Shown here in pieces: positions 1 through 9,414 of a stretch of DNA of 26,385 nt (positions are counted from its first letter, which is position 1; the number at the start of each line of letters is the position of its first letter). Where the stretch lies: the NCBI GenBank assembly GCA_001275005.1, contig JWZX01003381.1, positions 1 to 26,385 on the forward strand. Reading direction: 5' to 3'. Under the pieces are notes generated by a model, which searched no databases, was not told the DNA's origin, and saw nothing but the letters and a program-made list of their open reading frames with translations. The stretch is from Chrysochromulina tobinii (Eukaryota > Haptophyta > Prymnesiales > Chrysochromulinaceae). The position numbers were made by a program, and so were the translations under genes.

Positions 1-36
<36 letters not shown>
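1..36. repeat. CT dinucleotide microsatellite at window edge
   Basis: An uninterrupted CT run of 18 units opens the window and probably continues beyond it. A shorter CT-rich patch follows at about 41-49. It lies downstream of the first minus-strand gene. Length is likely polymorphic. Confidence 0.95.
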
Positions 37-39
<3 letters not shown>

Positions 40-214
40 GCTCTCTCTTGCACGACAATCCGACGTACGGTACTGGACGAAAATTCGCCCTCGGGCCCGA
101 CCCAGACATTATGAAGACGCTTGGCCGTCCTTGGAGCCTGGTGGGACCCCGGAACGTTCCCCATCTTTTTGATATCTCACATCTGTGCCGCCCTGATGCT
201 CGCATTGGCTGGCG

Positions 215-847
215 TCAATCCGTCGTCCGCTCCAGAACCTCCTCAATCCTCTTGTTGAGTCCATCTGCATCGAGTCCGAGCTCCGTCAGCTGCGTCTGGA
301 GTGCCTGCGTTGCAGCCGGCGTCGCAATGAGCGACAGCGGGAGCAGTAGCACTGGTGCCGTGACCTCGACGATCGCAAGCGCAACCGCGATATTGCCCCA
401 CGACGGATCCACTTTGGCGACGGCATCACCAAGCAGCGGCACGCCCGCGAGGAGACCAGCGACGTCCGCGTAGCCGCGCCCACTCACAGTTAAGATCAAG
501 AGCACGAACCCGAGCAGGCCGAAGGTGAGCAGCAACTGCACGCCCGAGAATGCGACAGCGGGGGCAAAGACGCGCACATATCGCTCCACGATATCACGCC
601 GACGTTCCATACGTTTCTCGGCAGTCCACGTGCTACCCTCGGTCCAGACCAGCTGTATCTGCTGTGTCAGCTCGCCAAGCTCCGCAATCGCCTTCTTCGG
701 GTCGATAGCTGTGCCCTCGGCCGAAGCTTTCAAGAATACTGCCGGCCGCGCAGGACCTAGACGCTGGGTGGCGGTGGCCGTAGTGAACGCAGTGAACGCA
801 GTCACGATCACGGGAAAGAGCGTCAGCAGGAGCACGTGCGGCGCCAT
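215..847 (-). CDS. Plastid-targeted two-helix membrane protein, possibly DUF1279/FAM210-like
   Basis: A 210-residue protein starting at the ATG at 847; the open frame extends two codons further only through a GTG, which is not a plausible eukaryotic start. The N-terminus MAPHVLLLTLFPVIVTAF is a signal peptide followed by a TAFTAFTT stretch and a basic, hydroxylated region to about residue 45, the bipartite presequence expected for a complex plastid. The mature part has a short charged helix (about 50-90), then hydrophobic segments near residues 95-117 and 145-170. The second is followed by a proline-rich PVLLLPLSLIATP run. The order helix, SG.. LL, helix, P..TP resembles DUF1279/FAM210 proteins, but this is pattern-matching and no catalytic residue is visible. 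A C-terminal amphipathic helix ends at ERTTD. The localisation call is firmer than the family call. Confidence 0.75.
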   Translation of the reverse strand: MAPHVLLLTLFPVIVTAFTAFTTATATQRLGPARPAVFLKASAEGTAIDPKKAIAELGELTQQIQLVWTEGSTWTAEKRMERRRDIVERYVRVFAPAVAFSGVQLLLTFGLLGFVLLILTVSGRGYADVAGLLAGVPLLGDAVAKVDPSWGNIAVALAIVEVTAPVLLLPLSLIATPAATQALQTQLTELGLDADGLNKRIEEVLERTTD

Positions 848-1158
848 TAACACAGGAATTCTTCTGTGAATCGTTCAAAGAGACGTGACCCGGATTCACC
901 GTACCGGTAGACAGACACACGAACAGAACCAACCTTTAAACCTGCTGTACAGATACGAGAAACCTCTGTGGGCTCTGTCTCGCGCGCGGGCTCCCCGCGG
1001 GGCTTCGATCCGCGCATCCGCCCCGGTCTTTGAACCTCGACTTTTGCAAAGCGCGCCGAGGCGGCCGGCCGGGCGCTTTAGCAAAGCGGCGAGGCGGAAA
1101 TGACGACCATTGTGACCGTACATGAACACGCTCACACGCGCCTCGCCCCGTCAGAGAG
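848..1158. other. Intergenic region with a GC-rich inverted repeat
   Basis: This stretch separates two minus-strand genes and should hold the promoter of the plastid protein and the 3' end of the sulfotransferase gene. It contains an inverted pair, AAAGCGC at 1048-1054 and GCGCTTT at 1073-1079, enclosing a GGCCGGCC palindrome; this could fold as a hairpin. No convincing coding region or RNA gene was seen. Short frames on both strands here have no recognisable composition. Confidence 0.6.
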
Positions 1159-2229
1159 TCAAGAGCGAACCAGCAACGGCATCACCCACAGTTGCACCCC
1201 CGCGGGCACTCGCCAGTGTTCGAGCAGCTGCTCAGCGTTGCGCGCCTGACCGCGTTCGGAGCCGTCGTCACCAAAGATCGGGCACGGGTGGCTGCAGTGC
1301 CTGGGCAGAGCGCGGTGCGCCAGCTCGCGGCGCCACGCATCGCAAAAGCGCCAGCTCGCCACAGCGTGCAGCAACTGATCGGGGTCGAACCTGAGGCGCT
1401 CCTGCAAGGAGCTAGGCAGCCGATTCAGCACGCCCTCGTCGTATCCGCGAGAACATGCGTCGGCCATCGGCGCCTTGAGCGCGTGGCTCGACTTGTTGTC
1501 GTCGCGTCTGTGACCTCCGCGGCTCGGGTGTATGTTGCCAAGCTCTTCAGGCAGCACGGGCTGTTCGGGCATGAACTGAGCGTGGAAGAGCTCGATGGAC
1601 GCTTGCCACTCAGAGGTCAGGCCCACAAATGCCACGTCGCGCACCAGGCGGCGAAGGGCGACGCCAACGTCTTCCGGTGTCAGCGGCGGTAGCGGAGCCA
1701 CGGCGTTGCTGACGGCCGCGCCGACAAGCTGATGCACGGTAACACCAAGATGGTTGTTCCTCACCGTCACTTCGACGCACCGGGAAAAGTCTTTGCTGCG
1801 CAGATCGTAGTGCGAAGCGCAGTAGCTCAACAGACGCTGCCGCGGCTCACGCATGAAGCCTGCGAGCGCCGTCCCAGCGGATGGGTCAACTTTGCGGGCG
1901 CCGCCGTGGCCGGTGGTGAACTCCTGCAGCAGCCTCGGACAACGTTGCGAACTCGTCATCCCAAGAAGCCGCGAGGTTTTGTGTGCAACTTGCCTCGCGC
2001 CCTCGGCGTGTAGGCGCAGCATCGTTTCCGAGGCACGCACGGATATCAAGCGGGATTCAGTGCGGTTGTCGCTGCACCCATACAGGGCCAATGTTGTCAA
2101 AAAACTTTGGCCTGCCTTTGGCACGTGGAGCCAGGCAAGCTTGGGCCGGGATTGCATAGTCGGTGGTGCCTTTGAATGCGGGGTAGTCTGCGCGCCACCA
2201 CCGGCTTTGCCTCGGATTGAGACGTCCAT
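1159..2229 (-). CDS. Sulfotransferase-family protein (PAPS-dependent, carbohydrate type)
   Basis: A protein of 356 residues, or 332 if translation begins at the ATG at 2157, just before the domain. WLHVPKAGQSF (about 34-43) is the 5'-phosphosulfate-binding loop of PAPS-dependent sulfotransferases. FMREPRQRLLSYC (about 125-137) is the 3'-phosphate-binding segment, with Arg127 and Ser135 as the expected contacts. These spacings fit the Sulfotransfer_2/Gal3ST-like families that sulfate glycans. The C-terminal half holds scattered His and Cys residues (DACSRGYDEG, SWRFCDAW, RHCSHPCP) that may form disulfides. There is no obvious signal anchor in the first 30 residues, although a Golgi location would be expected, so a 5' exon may be missing. 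The GT8 gene next door and the sulfotransferase fusion at 18.6-21.9 kb suggest a shared role in sulfated polysaccharide. Substrate unknown. Confidence 0.75.
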   Translation of the reverse strand: MDVSIRGKAGGGAQTTPHSKAPPTMQSRPKLAWLHVPKAGQSFLTTLALYGCSDNRTESRLISVRASETMLRLHAEGARQVAHKTSRLLGMTSSQRCPRLLQEFTTGHGGARKVDPSAGTALAGFMREPRQRLLSYCASHYDLRSKDFSRCVEVTVRNNHLGVTVHQLVGAAVSNAVAPLPPLTPEDVGVALRRLVRDVAFVGLTSEWQASIELFHAQFMPEQPVLPEELGNIHPSRGGHRRDDNKSSHALKAPMADACSRGYDEGVLNRLPSSLQERLRFDPDQLLHAVASWRFCDAWRRELAHRALPRHCSHPCPIFGDDGSERGQARNAEQLLEHWRVPAGVQLWVMPLLVRS

Positions 2230-2342
2230 TTCAAGGCGGACTTGGTATGAGACACATGCAGACGGACATTAGCAAGTCACCCTGAACAAATATGAGTCCG
2301 TGAAAAAGGGTCAGAGGAACGACAACGGGCGAGCACCTCAAT

Positions 2343-3578
2343 TCACAAGAAGCCGCAGCGCTGCCGATAGAGCATCTTTGCAGACTCTTCTACTGTAGGA
2401 CTAGTTGCGCCGTGAGGTTGGCTTCGGCGTCGACGATCCGGATCCCATGGTTTGGGCTCACCGACAAAGTGCACAATCGATACGACCTTCCCCTTGCAGG
2501 ACACTGACGTCTCCGCTCCTGCTCCACCCCCTTCCGCCACACGCTCTTCGGAGGCGTTCGCGACGAAGCGGCATCCTAACAGCCCTTGTCTATGCACGTT
2601 GAACCGGGAATCGAGGAGATTCCACCTCTTGCCGAAGACGCGATTGAGGATGGACTGGTCGGTGAGCGTGGGCTCGCACGCCTTGGGTATGCGTCCGGTT
2701 AAGGAGCCGTTGTGGTGTAACCGGCAATCGCGGAAAGCGCTGCTGCTGCCGTTGAAGAGGCGAGCGAAGCGATACACATCATCTTTCGGCGAGCATTGGT
2801 CAGCCCAGCTGGCATTCTTCATGGCCGGAAAATAGCCATTCCATGGATAGTGAACGTGGTGTTCAGTGAGCAGGAGCAAGTGGAGGTGCGTCAGCGACGG
2901 GCGGAAGACGAACACGCCACTATTGAAGAAGGCGGTGTTGGCATGTTCAGGGCTGGCACTGCCCTTCTCGCACGCAAGGCCGGCGGGCGCCGCGGCGATC
3001 GCATTTGGCGCCACGAGCATGTGCTCATCCCTGAGCAGCTCGTCCAGATTCGTCAGGATGAGCACGTCAAGATCTATGAAGGCGACACGTGGAAACGTCT
3101 CGGGCGGGAGCGCCCACAGTAGTAACTTAAAGAATAACGCAGCCTTGCCGACGCCGACTCTATAGAGTCGACGGCCTCGGTGCTGGGACGGACCGCCTTC
3201 GTCAGAAACAAAGTCCGACATGTTGTCATGGCCATGAAGATCTCGAAAGGCCTCTGCGCGCGGCTGCCGCACCCAACCTTCCCTGTTGTGACGCGGCGCT
3301 GCAGACGCTGACCATGGCGAAGGGGGCCGGGTTTGTGCTGCCGTGGCGGCCAGATCCGACACCATGATGATGTGGTTTGGACCGTACGACTGCCTCAGCT
3401 GACGGATGCTTGCGGCCAACAGCGCAGAGCCTTTGATCTGATCTGCAACAGCAACGTACACAGGGCAGGTGGTGCCAACGTGCACCATCTGTGTCTTGAA
3501 GCACAAGGCGGCTGCCACGTGGTGCTCGCCGCCGACGAGCGTCATGAACGCGCCAGGACATGAGTCGGGCGCAGTCAT
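2343..3578 (-). CDS. GT8-family glycosyltransferase (glycogenin/galactinol-synthase-like)
   Basis: A 411-residue protein from the ATG at 3578; the frame continues upstream only through a GTG. CPVYVAVADQIKGSALLAASI (about 38-58) is the first Rossmann strand of GT8 enzymes. FPRVAFIDLDVLILTNLDEL carries the metal-binding DxD (Asp169, Asp171). FFNSGVFVFRPS (about 218-228) is the conserved NSGVFV acceptor-side motif, followed by DQSILNRVF and a C-terminal VSIVHFVGEPKPW. That HF.G..KPW motif is the manganese/UDP-binding His-Gly-Lys segment of GT8. An insertion of about 60 residues lies between the first strand and the FFKLLLWALP helix, longer than in glycogenin. Family members move glucose, galactose or related sugars from UDP-sugars. 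No signal peptide or anchor is evident, so the enzyme could be cytosolic or lack its true N-terminus. Acceptor unknown. Confidence 0.85.
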   Translation of the reverse strand: MTAPDSCPGAFMTLVGGEHHVAAALCFKTQMVHVGTTCPVYVAVADQIKGSALLAASIRQLRQSYGPNHIIMVSDLAATAAQTRPPSPWSASAAPRHNREGWVRQPRAEAFRDLHGHDNMSDFVSDEGGPSQHRGRRLYRVGVGKAALFFKLLLWALPPETFPRVAFIDLDVLILTNLDELLRDEHMLVAPNAIAAAPAGLACEKGSASPEHANTAFFNSGVFVFRPSLTHLHLLLLTEHHVHYPWNGYFPAMKNASWADQCSPKDDVYRFARLFNGSSSAFRDCRLHHNGSLTGRIPKACEPTLTDQSILNRVFGKRWNLLDSRFNVHRQGLLGCRFVANASEERVAEGGGAGAETSVSCKGKVVSIVHFVGEPKPWDPDRRRRSQPHGATSPTVEESAKMLYRQRCGFL

Positions 3579-3659
3579 GCATTGACTCGATGCGCACACT
3601 CCCCCATTCTGAACAGTAAAAAACCGTATTCATGCGAAAGGGTCAGTTGAATCGACGTA

Positions 3660-3891
3660 TTCATGTTAAGCAAGCAAGCAAGCAAGCAAGCAACACGTAA
3701 GCAACAGAGCAAGAATCGACGTAAGCATGCGGTCTGGGCACACATACCATTCTTCTCCGCCCACCCTTTCCTTGTTTCCTACTCTGCTGGTTACAGGGGT
3801 ATTCGATTGCGCTCGTTTAGGTACTTGTGTTGTTTCGACTAACTAGCTTGCTTGCTTCATGTTAATGCACACAACACGTAAGCAACAGAGC
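3660..3891. repeat. Duplicated block TTCATGTTAA ... CAACACGTAAGCAACAGAGC
   Basis: The 20-mer CAACACGTAAGCAACAGAGC occurs at 3691-3710 and again, identical, at 3872-3891. Each copy is preceded by TTCATGTTAA (3660-3669 and 3856-3865). The first copy has the AAGC microsatellite between the two blocks; the second has only a few bases there. The arrangement reads as a local duplication in which one copy expanded or lost the tetranucleotide tract. Confidence 0.85.
3667..3692. repeat. AAGC tetranucleotide microsatellite
   Basis: About six tandem AAGC/GCAA units. The reverse complement (GCTTGCTTGCTT) appears once at 3845-3856, so the two could pair as an inverted repeat across about 155 bases. Confidence 0.9.
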
Positions 3892-4585
3892 CGTGAAGAG
3901 AATACAGTACAATATTCATAGACGAGCGCGTTGGCGTGAGCTCGATATGAGCTCGACGGGCGAGATCGCGCACTCTGCCGGATACCGGCGACTTTGGATT
4001 TCATGTTCGTTGTTCCCCTGCGAAGCCCTAAAATGTGTGTTTGCCTTGCGTCGTGAGGAGCTCGTTACAGTCTACGTAGCTACTAGTTAAGGTGTTAAGC
4101 TCGTGCTCCGCCTTCTTGGCGTAACACATGTAGCGAGCACGAAGCCGAACAAAATCATTTTGTCAAAGAACCATCACCCTGTGGGCAGCCTGGGTGTGCT
4201 GCTGTGTACCCACTCCTTTCCCCCTACAATTGTATCTGCGCAGCCCCGGATTCAGTGCAAAGTAGGAAGTTCCTAAAGGACCAGCAGGCGCCCTCGTCTG
4301 AACAAATGACCAGGCGGGCAGGCGTGCAGAGACGACAGGCTCAGGCCCTTAAGTCAGAGACAGTGCTTCGGTGTTGAATGTAGGAATTCACAGTGTGGGG
4401 TCCAACGGTCGCGATCGGTAATGGATGCGTCAAGTTCATGCTTGATTGACAAAACTTGACGAACCTGAACGCAATCTGACCAGAGCTGAAAACAGATCTT
4501 CTGAGGCCTCATCTCATCGTCTAGGGGCGAAGGAAAACAGGACCAGCGCGCTCGCACGTAACTCGTTTCCGCGCGCGCGGTTTTT

Positions 4586-7337
4586 ATGGCGGTCGACATG
4601 AACGGCAGAGCCCAATCATTGTTTGCCCCCGGGGCGCCGGCCCTTGTGGTCTCCTCACCGGCAGCGCTCATCATCGCCGCGAACGAGGCCTTCTGCGACC
4701 ACATTGGCTACGTGGAGGCGGAGCTACTGGGTCAGCCCTTGCGGCGTCTGCAGCCGCAGACCGTGTCGGGCTCGCTCATCAACGCTTTGCAAGCCCAACA
4801 GGCTGGCTCGGGCTTCTCCGTGCACGAGGTGCACCTGCTGCGCAAGAGTGGGGCCGAGGAGCGCGCGACCATCCGCGCCTCGCCGCTGTACTGCATTGAG
4901 ACGGGAGCGCTGCTGGGCTTCTCACTGCTGCTGTGCGCCTTCGCGCCCACGATAACTGGACCGACGACGGATTCGGCCGTAGCCTACGCCTCGCCGGTGA
5001 TGCCCGCCGCCTCCGTCGAAGGGTGCCGTAACGTGGCGCCTTCGGTGCTGCGCCTACTGCAGATTGGGGGGGACGAAGCGTGGGAGGCGCCCGCGCGCGC
5101 ACACATCGAGGCCACGGCGACCGTCCGCATCGACGCCGCCGCCGCCGCTGCAGTCGCCGAGCGGCAGGCCGGTCACGCCGCCGACTTCGGCGCGAGTGAC
5201 GACGACGGGAGTGGCGACGAAGGCGACGGCCGGAACGGCTTGCCGCTGCCGCCGCTGCCGGTGAACGAGGCGACGGCGCGCGCGGCGTGGTCGGTGCTCT
5301 GCGCCTCGGTGCTGCAGAAGAGCATGTTCAGCAACGTGCTCATCACGCGCCAGCCCGCACCGGATGAGCTCCCTTCAAGGGCGCGCAGCGCATCGGTACG
5401 ACGAATGCAGGTTCAAGACCCAGGACACTACATCTGGCACGTGAGCCCTGGGCTCGAGCAGCTGCTTGGCAAGATGGCCGACGACCTGATCGGGCAGGAC
5501 GTGAGCGCTCTGAGCGCGCCGCGAACCGCACCGTCCTCGCTCCCGAACCAAGGTTGCATCCCCTGCGGCAGCAGCAACTCGTGCGACAGCGGCTCCAGCT
5601 GCAATGGCTCCTGCGGCAACGGCAACGACTCTACCGGCACGCCGGATGAGGGCAGCCAGCACGGCTGCATTGCGGCCGATGCGGTGGGGTCGTTTGCGTC
5701 CTCGTCGCCGCTGCGCGAGCTCTTCGAGGCGGTCGCGGCACAGCGCAACTGCCTCATTGAGGTCATCCTGCCGAGTGAGAGCGGTGCACCTCTCTTCTGC
5801 CTGGCGTACGTACTGCCCCTTGCATGCAAGGGTCCACGCGCCTCGTCGGTGATGGTCGGGTTCCTCGACGTGCACCGCTCGCTTCCGTACATGCAGCGGC
5901 ACATGGAGGCTCGAGGCTTCGGCGACTGCGACCTCTACACGTTTGTCAAGTTTTCGCTGCTCAATTGCCTCATCACGGACCCGTCGGTGCGCACGGCCGA
6001 CCCGTTGCATCGCAACCCGATCGTCTTCGCCTCCGCGGGCTTCGGCGTCATGTGCGGCTGTGCGCCGCACGAGGTGATGCACCGCAACTGCCGCTTCCTA
6101 CAATCGCCCTCCTTTGTCGAGTCGAAGCCAGGCGTGGACGCAAGCTTCCCACAGCATGAGGCCGTCGCGCACATGTCCGCCGCCCTCGACGCTCGGCACG
6201 AGTCTCTCACGTACCTGCACAACTTCCGCAAGGACGGCTCGCCCTTTGCGAATCTGCTCTTCATGACCCCAATCCTCGACCGCGCGGGTGGCGGCGTCCT
6301 CTTTTGGGTCGGCGTGCAGCACCCGATGGGCGAGCCACCATCCCAGGCCGGCCAGCACGGCTATGCTCCCGTGTCGGTCGCCCAGGCTGACCTGCTCGCG
6401 CAGCTTCGCTCGTGTGGCAGCGCGCTGCACGCGGTCCAGCTGCAGGAGCTGTACGGCTCATACACGGCGCTGGCGCAGCGCACGGCGCTCCTCATCCACT
6501 CGGCCGACGGCGCGGCGACGACGATGTGCCGCATGTGCGAGCACAACGTGCTGACGGACTCGATGCAGTCGCACATGCAGTACTGCAAGATTGTCACCCA
6601 ATGCAAGACGATCGCCGCGTGCTCGGATACGACCCTCGCGCGCCAGCTGGTGAAACTCAACGCGGCCTCGAATGCGTCTGCCATCTTCGGATCGGGTTCC
6701 ACACCCGCGGCGCTTGTGGTCGACCTGCTGCGCAACTACACGACTGTCCTGCTCGCGATCACCGCAAGCACCACCACGCTGCCCATCCTGAGCACACTCC
6801 CCGTCGAACTCGACCGGCTGGTGGCGGCGGTGGTGCAGCCCGCCACGGCCTCGATCTGGGCCGACATTCGCGCGGCGGGGCAGCGCAAGGTGGCGGCGCT
6901 GCAGCATGCTTACTCGTGGGCGGTCGACGTGCAGGCGACGATCGTGCACATGCCCACTTCGGACCCGCTCTCGCAGGGCCAGCCCCCTTGCCTCGCGGAC
7001 TTTGAGATGGTCAAGGAGATCCAGCGCGGCTCGCATGCGACAGTCTGGCTCGTGCGCAAGCGGCAGACCAAGGACGTCTTCGCGATGAAGGTCATCGACA
7101 AGCGGAGTGGCCGGCTGAACCGGCTCCAGACAGAGCGCAAGGTCCTCTTCCTCTGCTCGTCCCCCTTCGTGGTCAAGACCTTCTTCGCCTTCGAGGACCC
7201 GGACGCTCTGTACCTGGTCATGGAACGGCTGCAGCAGGACTGCAAGCACGTGCTGCAGGTGCACGGCGCGATGAGCGAGCAGCACGCGCGCCCTGTGCTC
7301 GCAGACCTGCTCCTCGCCCTCGAGCATTTGCATGCTT

Positions 7338-7372
<35 letters not shown>

Positions 7373-8203
7373 ATGCTCCTCGATCCCGCGGGCCGGCTCA
7401 AGCTCGCGGACTTTGGGCTCTCGCACATCATGGCGCGCCAGTCGGTGCGCGCCGACGACATCGCCAAGGATCCGTCGATCGTGGGCACGCCGTTCTACAT
7501 GGCGCCCGAGACCATCCGTGGCAAGGCCCGCTTCTTCGAGGCAGCCGCGGACTGGTGGTCGTTTGGCGTGATCTTATACGAGTTCCTGCTCGGCTTCCCG
7601 CCCTTCCAAGGCGCCAAGGTGGGCGAGATCTACCGCGCCATCCTCTCGCTCACCTTCGCGGCACCCATCGCCAACTGCGCAGTCTCGCCCGAGAGTGCTG
7701 ATCTCATCTCGCGCCTGCTCGTGGCCGACCCGCGCTACCGGCTCTTGGGCGCCATCGCGGTCATGTCACACCCCTTCTTCGCCCCCATTGACTTTCAGCG
7801 CCATGCCCTCTCGGCGGGGCACGTTGGGCCGCCACCCATGCCGGCGCAGCCACTGAGCATACCTCACTCGCTCCATCACTCACATCACTCCCTCCACTCC
7901 CTTGCTGCGGCGGGCGGCTCGCTGCCCGCACGCGGGCTGCCTTCGCCCTATCCCCCCCTGCTGCTGTACCAGCGCAACGGCTCCGGAGGTTCGTTTCACA
8001 AATCAACGCTCGATCAGGTCGTCTCCGCAGACGGCGTCGCGCGTTCGACTGTGGGCAGCGTGGGTTTTGAGTCGGAGCGCTCAGCTGCCTCGACGACGCT
8101 CGTGGAGCTCGCGACAGAGCATAATGAGTCACACACTTCCCATCTGGACAACCTGATGGGGCCTCAACGCCTCATCATGTGGTGCAGGCTACGAGCGCTG
8201 TGA
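4586..8203 (+). CDS. LOV-domain AGC protein kinase of the Rim15/IRE/MAST type
   Basis: A 1205-residue, uninterrupted frame starting at the ATG at 4586. Domains in order: PAS1 about 8-118, where LLGQPLRRLQP replaces the photoactive-Cys motif; a split, degenerate PAS2 about 281-437, interrupted by a Ser/Gly/Cys-rich insert; LOV about 450-580; a C2HC zinc-binding motif (Cys648, Cys651, His663, Cys667); kinase 806-1068; and a His/Ser-rich, probably disordered tail. The LOV domain keeps NCRFLQ with adduct Cys502, plus flavin contacts Asn546, Asn556 and Gln578; Gly of GXNCRFLQ is His. The kinase keeps Lys835, the HRD Asp924, LKPEN, DFG (Asp942), GTPFYMAPE (973-975) and ADWWSFG. Its loop QRGSHATV is degenerate but resembles the RGAFG form of IRE/MAST kinases. 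PAS plus zinc finger plus AGC kinase is the plan of yeast Rim15 and plant IRE. No large insert separates DFG and APE, unlike Greatwall. Blue-light control of kinase activity is inferred. Substrates unknown. Confidence 0.93.
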
Positions 8204-9414
8204 GCGCCCGTCGCACGGCACCCTCGTCACGGGGATCGAGCCGATGCAAAGCGGTCACTGAGGAGAGGCAGGCGGCCTGTGGAATCTGCATGCGTCAGGG
8301 AGGTACCCGAGAGAACGAGAGGAGGAGGCAAGGCGCCGGTGAGAGGAGGGGAGTTCAAGCAACGTTGCTGCTCGTGGTGGAGGATCGATGGAGGATGGTT
8401 GTGACGTGATCTCGGCGGGGCTCTATCTTCAGAGTTGACCACGCTGCAGAATGGACGCTACATGCCGTCTCATGTTTACATTAAGTATGCGGTACAGTGT
8501 TCAGTGTATGTCCTATGTGTTGTAACGCCATTCCCGGAGTAACGACCCGTCAGGACGTCCTCAGTCTTCACAGGACCGGACGGAGGAGGTGTCACGCGGG
8601 CGGGTCATCCCGTTAACCGTACTACCCTCTACCCCGGGGGCATCAGCGGGGAGCACCCCGCGCGCCGCGTCCGCTCAGGGTCACCGCTATCGTTCAAGGA
8701 TCAAGCACGATCGCACGGGCGCGCATCACAAGGACCGCGGTCTAAGGACCGTCGCGCGCGACGGGAGGTGGCACGCGCAAGGCACGCGCCCCACGCGGGC
8801 GGTCATAGGAACATCCTAGCGTCAGTATTGGGTATTGCTCGAGGTATTGCGGGATTGCATGCGCTGGCGTGGATTGTTCCAGGATCGTGCGTCATGCCAC
8901 ATGCGGACTTTGACTATCACCAACACCGTATACGTTACTCGGTCTCTTGTCGGGCGGGGGCCTGCGCACCCTCGGGGACCAACGACGAACAACACGCGGC
9001 CTCCGAGCGGGGCCGGGCGCGGCGCGGATGCGCCGCCCACACGGACCGACAGCGACAGTCACGCGCGGCGGCGCCGGTGCGCCGCGCCGGCGCATGAATC
9101 GCGCCCACAGAGAGAGCGGGTGACGCGTCTGACGTCTGTTGACTGTCGCGTGCACCTCATCGCTAGTCATATAGAAGATAACGACGGGGGCGTGGCAGAG
9201 CCAAAAAAGAAAGACCCGACCCGTGCCCAAGGGCCCGAGTGCGAGGCCGGCAAGGGCTTAAAAGGGCGACGCCAGGCGAAATAGCAAAAGAGTGACGCGA
9301 ATAAGGCAATCACGTACGGACCGTACAGGCCCGTTCTCTCGCGTCTCCGCTCTGACACGCTCTCTCTCGACTCTCCCCTGGTACCTGTCCCCCGGCCCGC
9401 AATACAATTGACTG
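8204..9414. other. Convergent intergenic region, no gene seen
   Basis: About 1.2 kb between the 3' ends of the kinase and the methyltransferase, expected to hold both polyadenylation regions. Several open frames of 70-150 codons exist on both strands, but they overlap one another, are rich in Arg/Pro/Ala as any GC-rich DNA gives, and show no domain, presequence or credible splice pairing. I saw no tRNA-like fold, rRNA or transposon ends. A CT-rich patch sits at about 9358-9376. Confidence 0.6.

Larger units (their letters stand above)
3579..4585. promoter_or_regulatory. Divergent intergenic region, GT8 gene / LOV kinase
   Basis: About 1 kb separates the 5' ends of the minus-strand GT8 gene and the plus-strand kinase, so both promoters should lie here. 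It contains an AAGC tetranucleotide repeat and a duplicated 20-base block (listed separately). No long conserved reading frame is seen; a 65-codon frame at 3893-4090 has no recognisable feature. The base just before the kinase ATG is a CG run then TTTTT. No TATA box could be assigned with confidence. Confidence 0.6.

Noticed and set aside
848-853. GTG start for the first plastid protein
   Set aside because: Eukaryotic nuclear genes start at ATG; the ATG at 847 is in frame two codons later and leaves a good signal peptide.
6458-7426. 322-codon antisense frame inside the kinase gene
   Set aside because: Rich in Arg, His, Val and Leu as expected for the complement of GC-rich coding sequence; the sense strand carries full kinase motifs.
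4586-8203. Identification of the kinase as a phototropin
   Set aside because: Only one LOV domain has the cysteine, a C2HC finger lies between LOV and kinase, and the glycine loop and overall plan fit IRE/MAST/Rim15 better; a tree would settle it.
8835-9284. 149-codon plus-strand frame in the convergent gap
   Set aside because: It overlaps other frames of similar size, is Arg/Thr/Pro-rich, and shows no presequence or motif.
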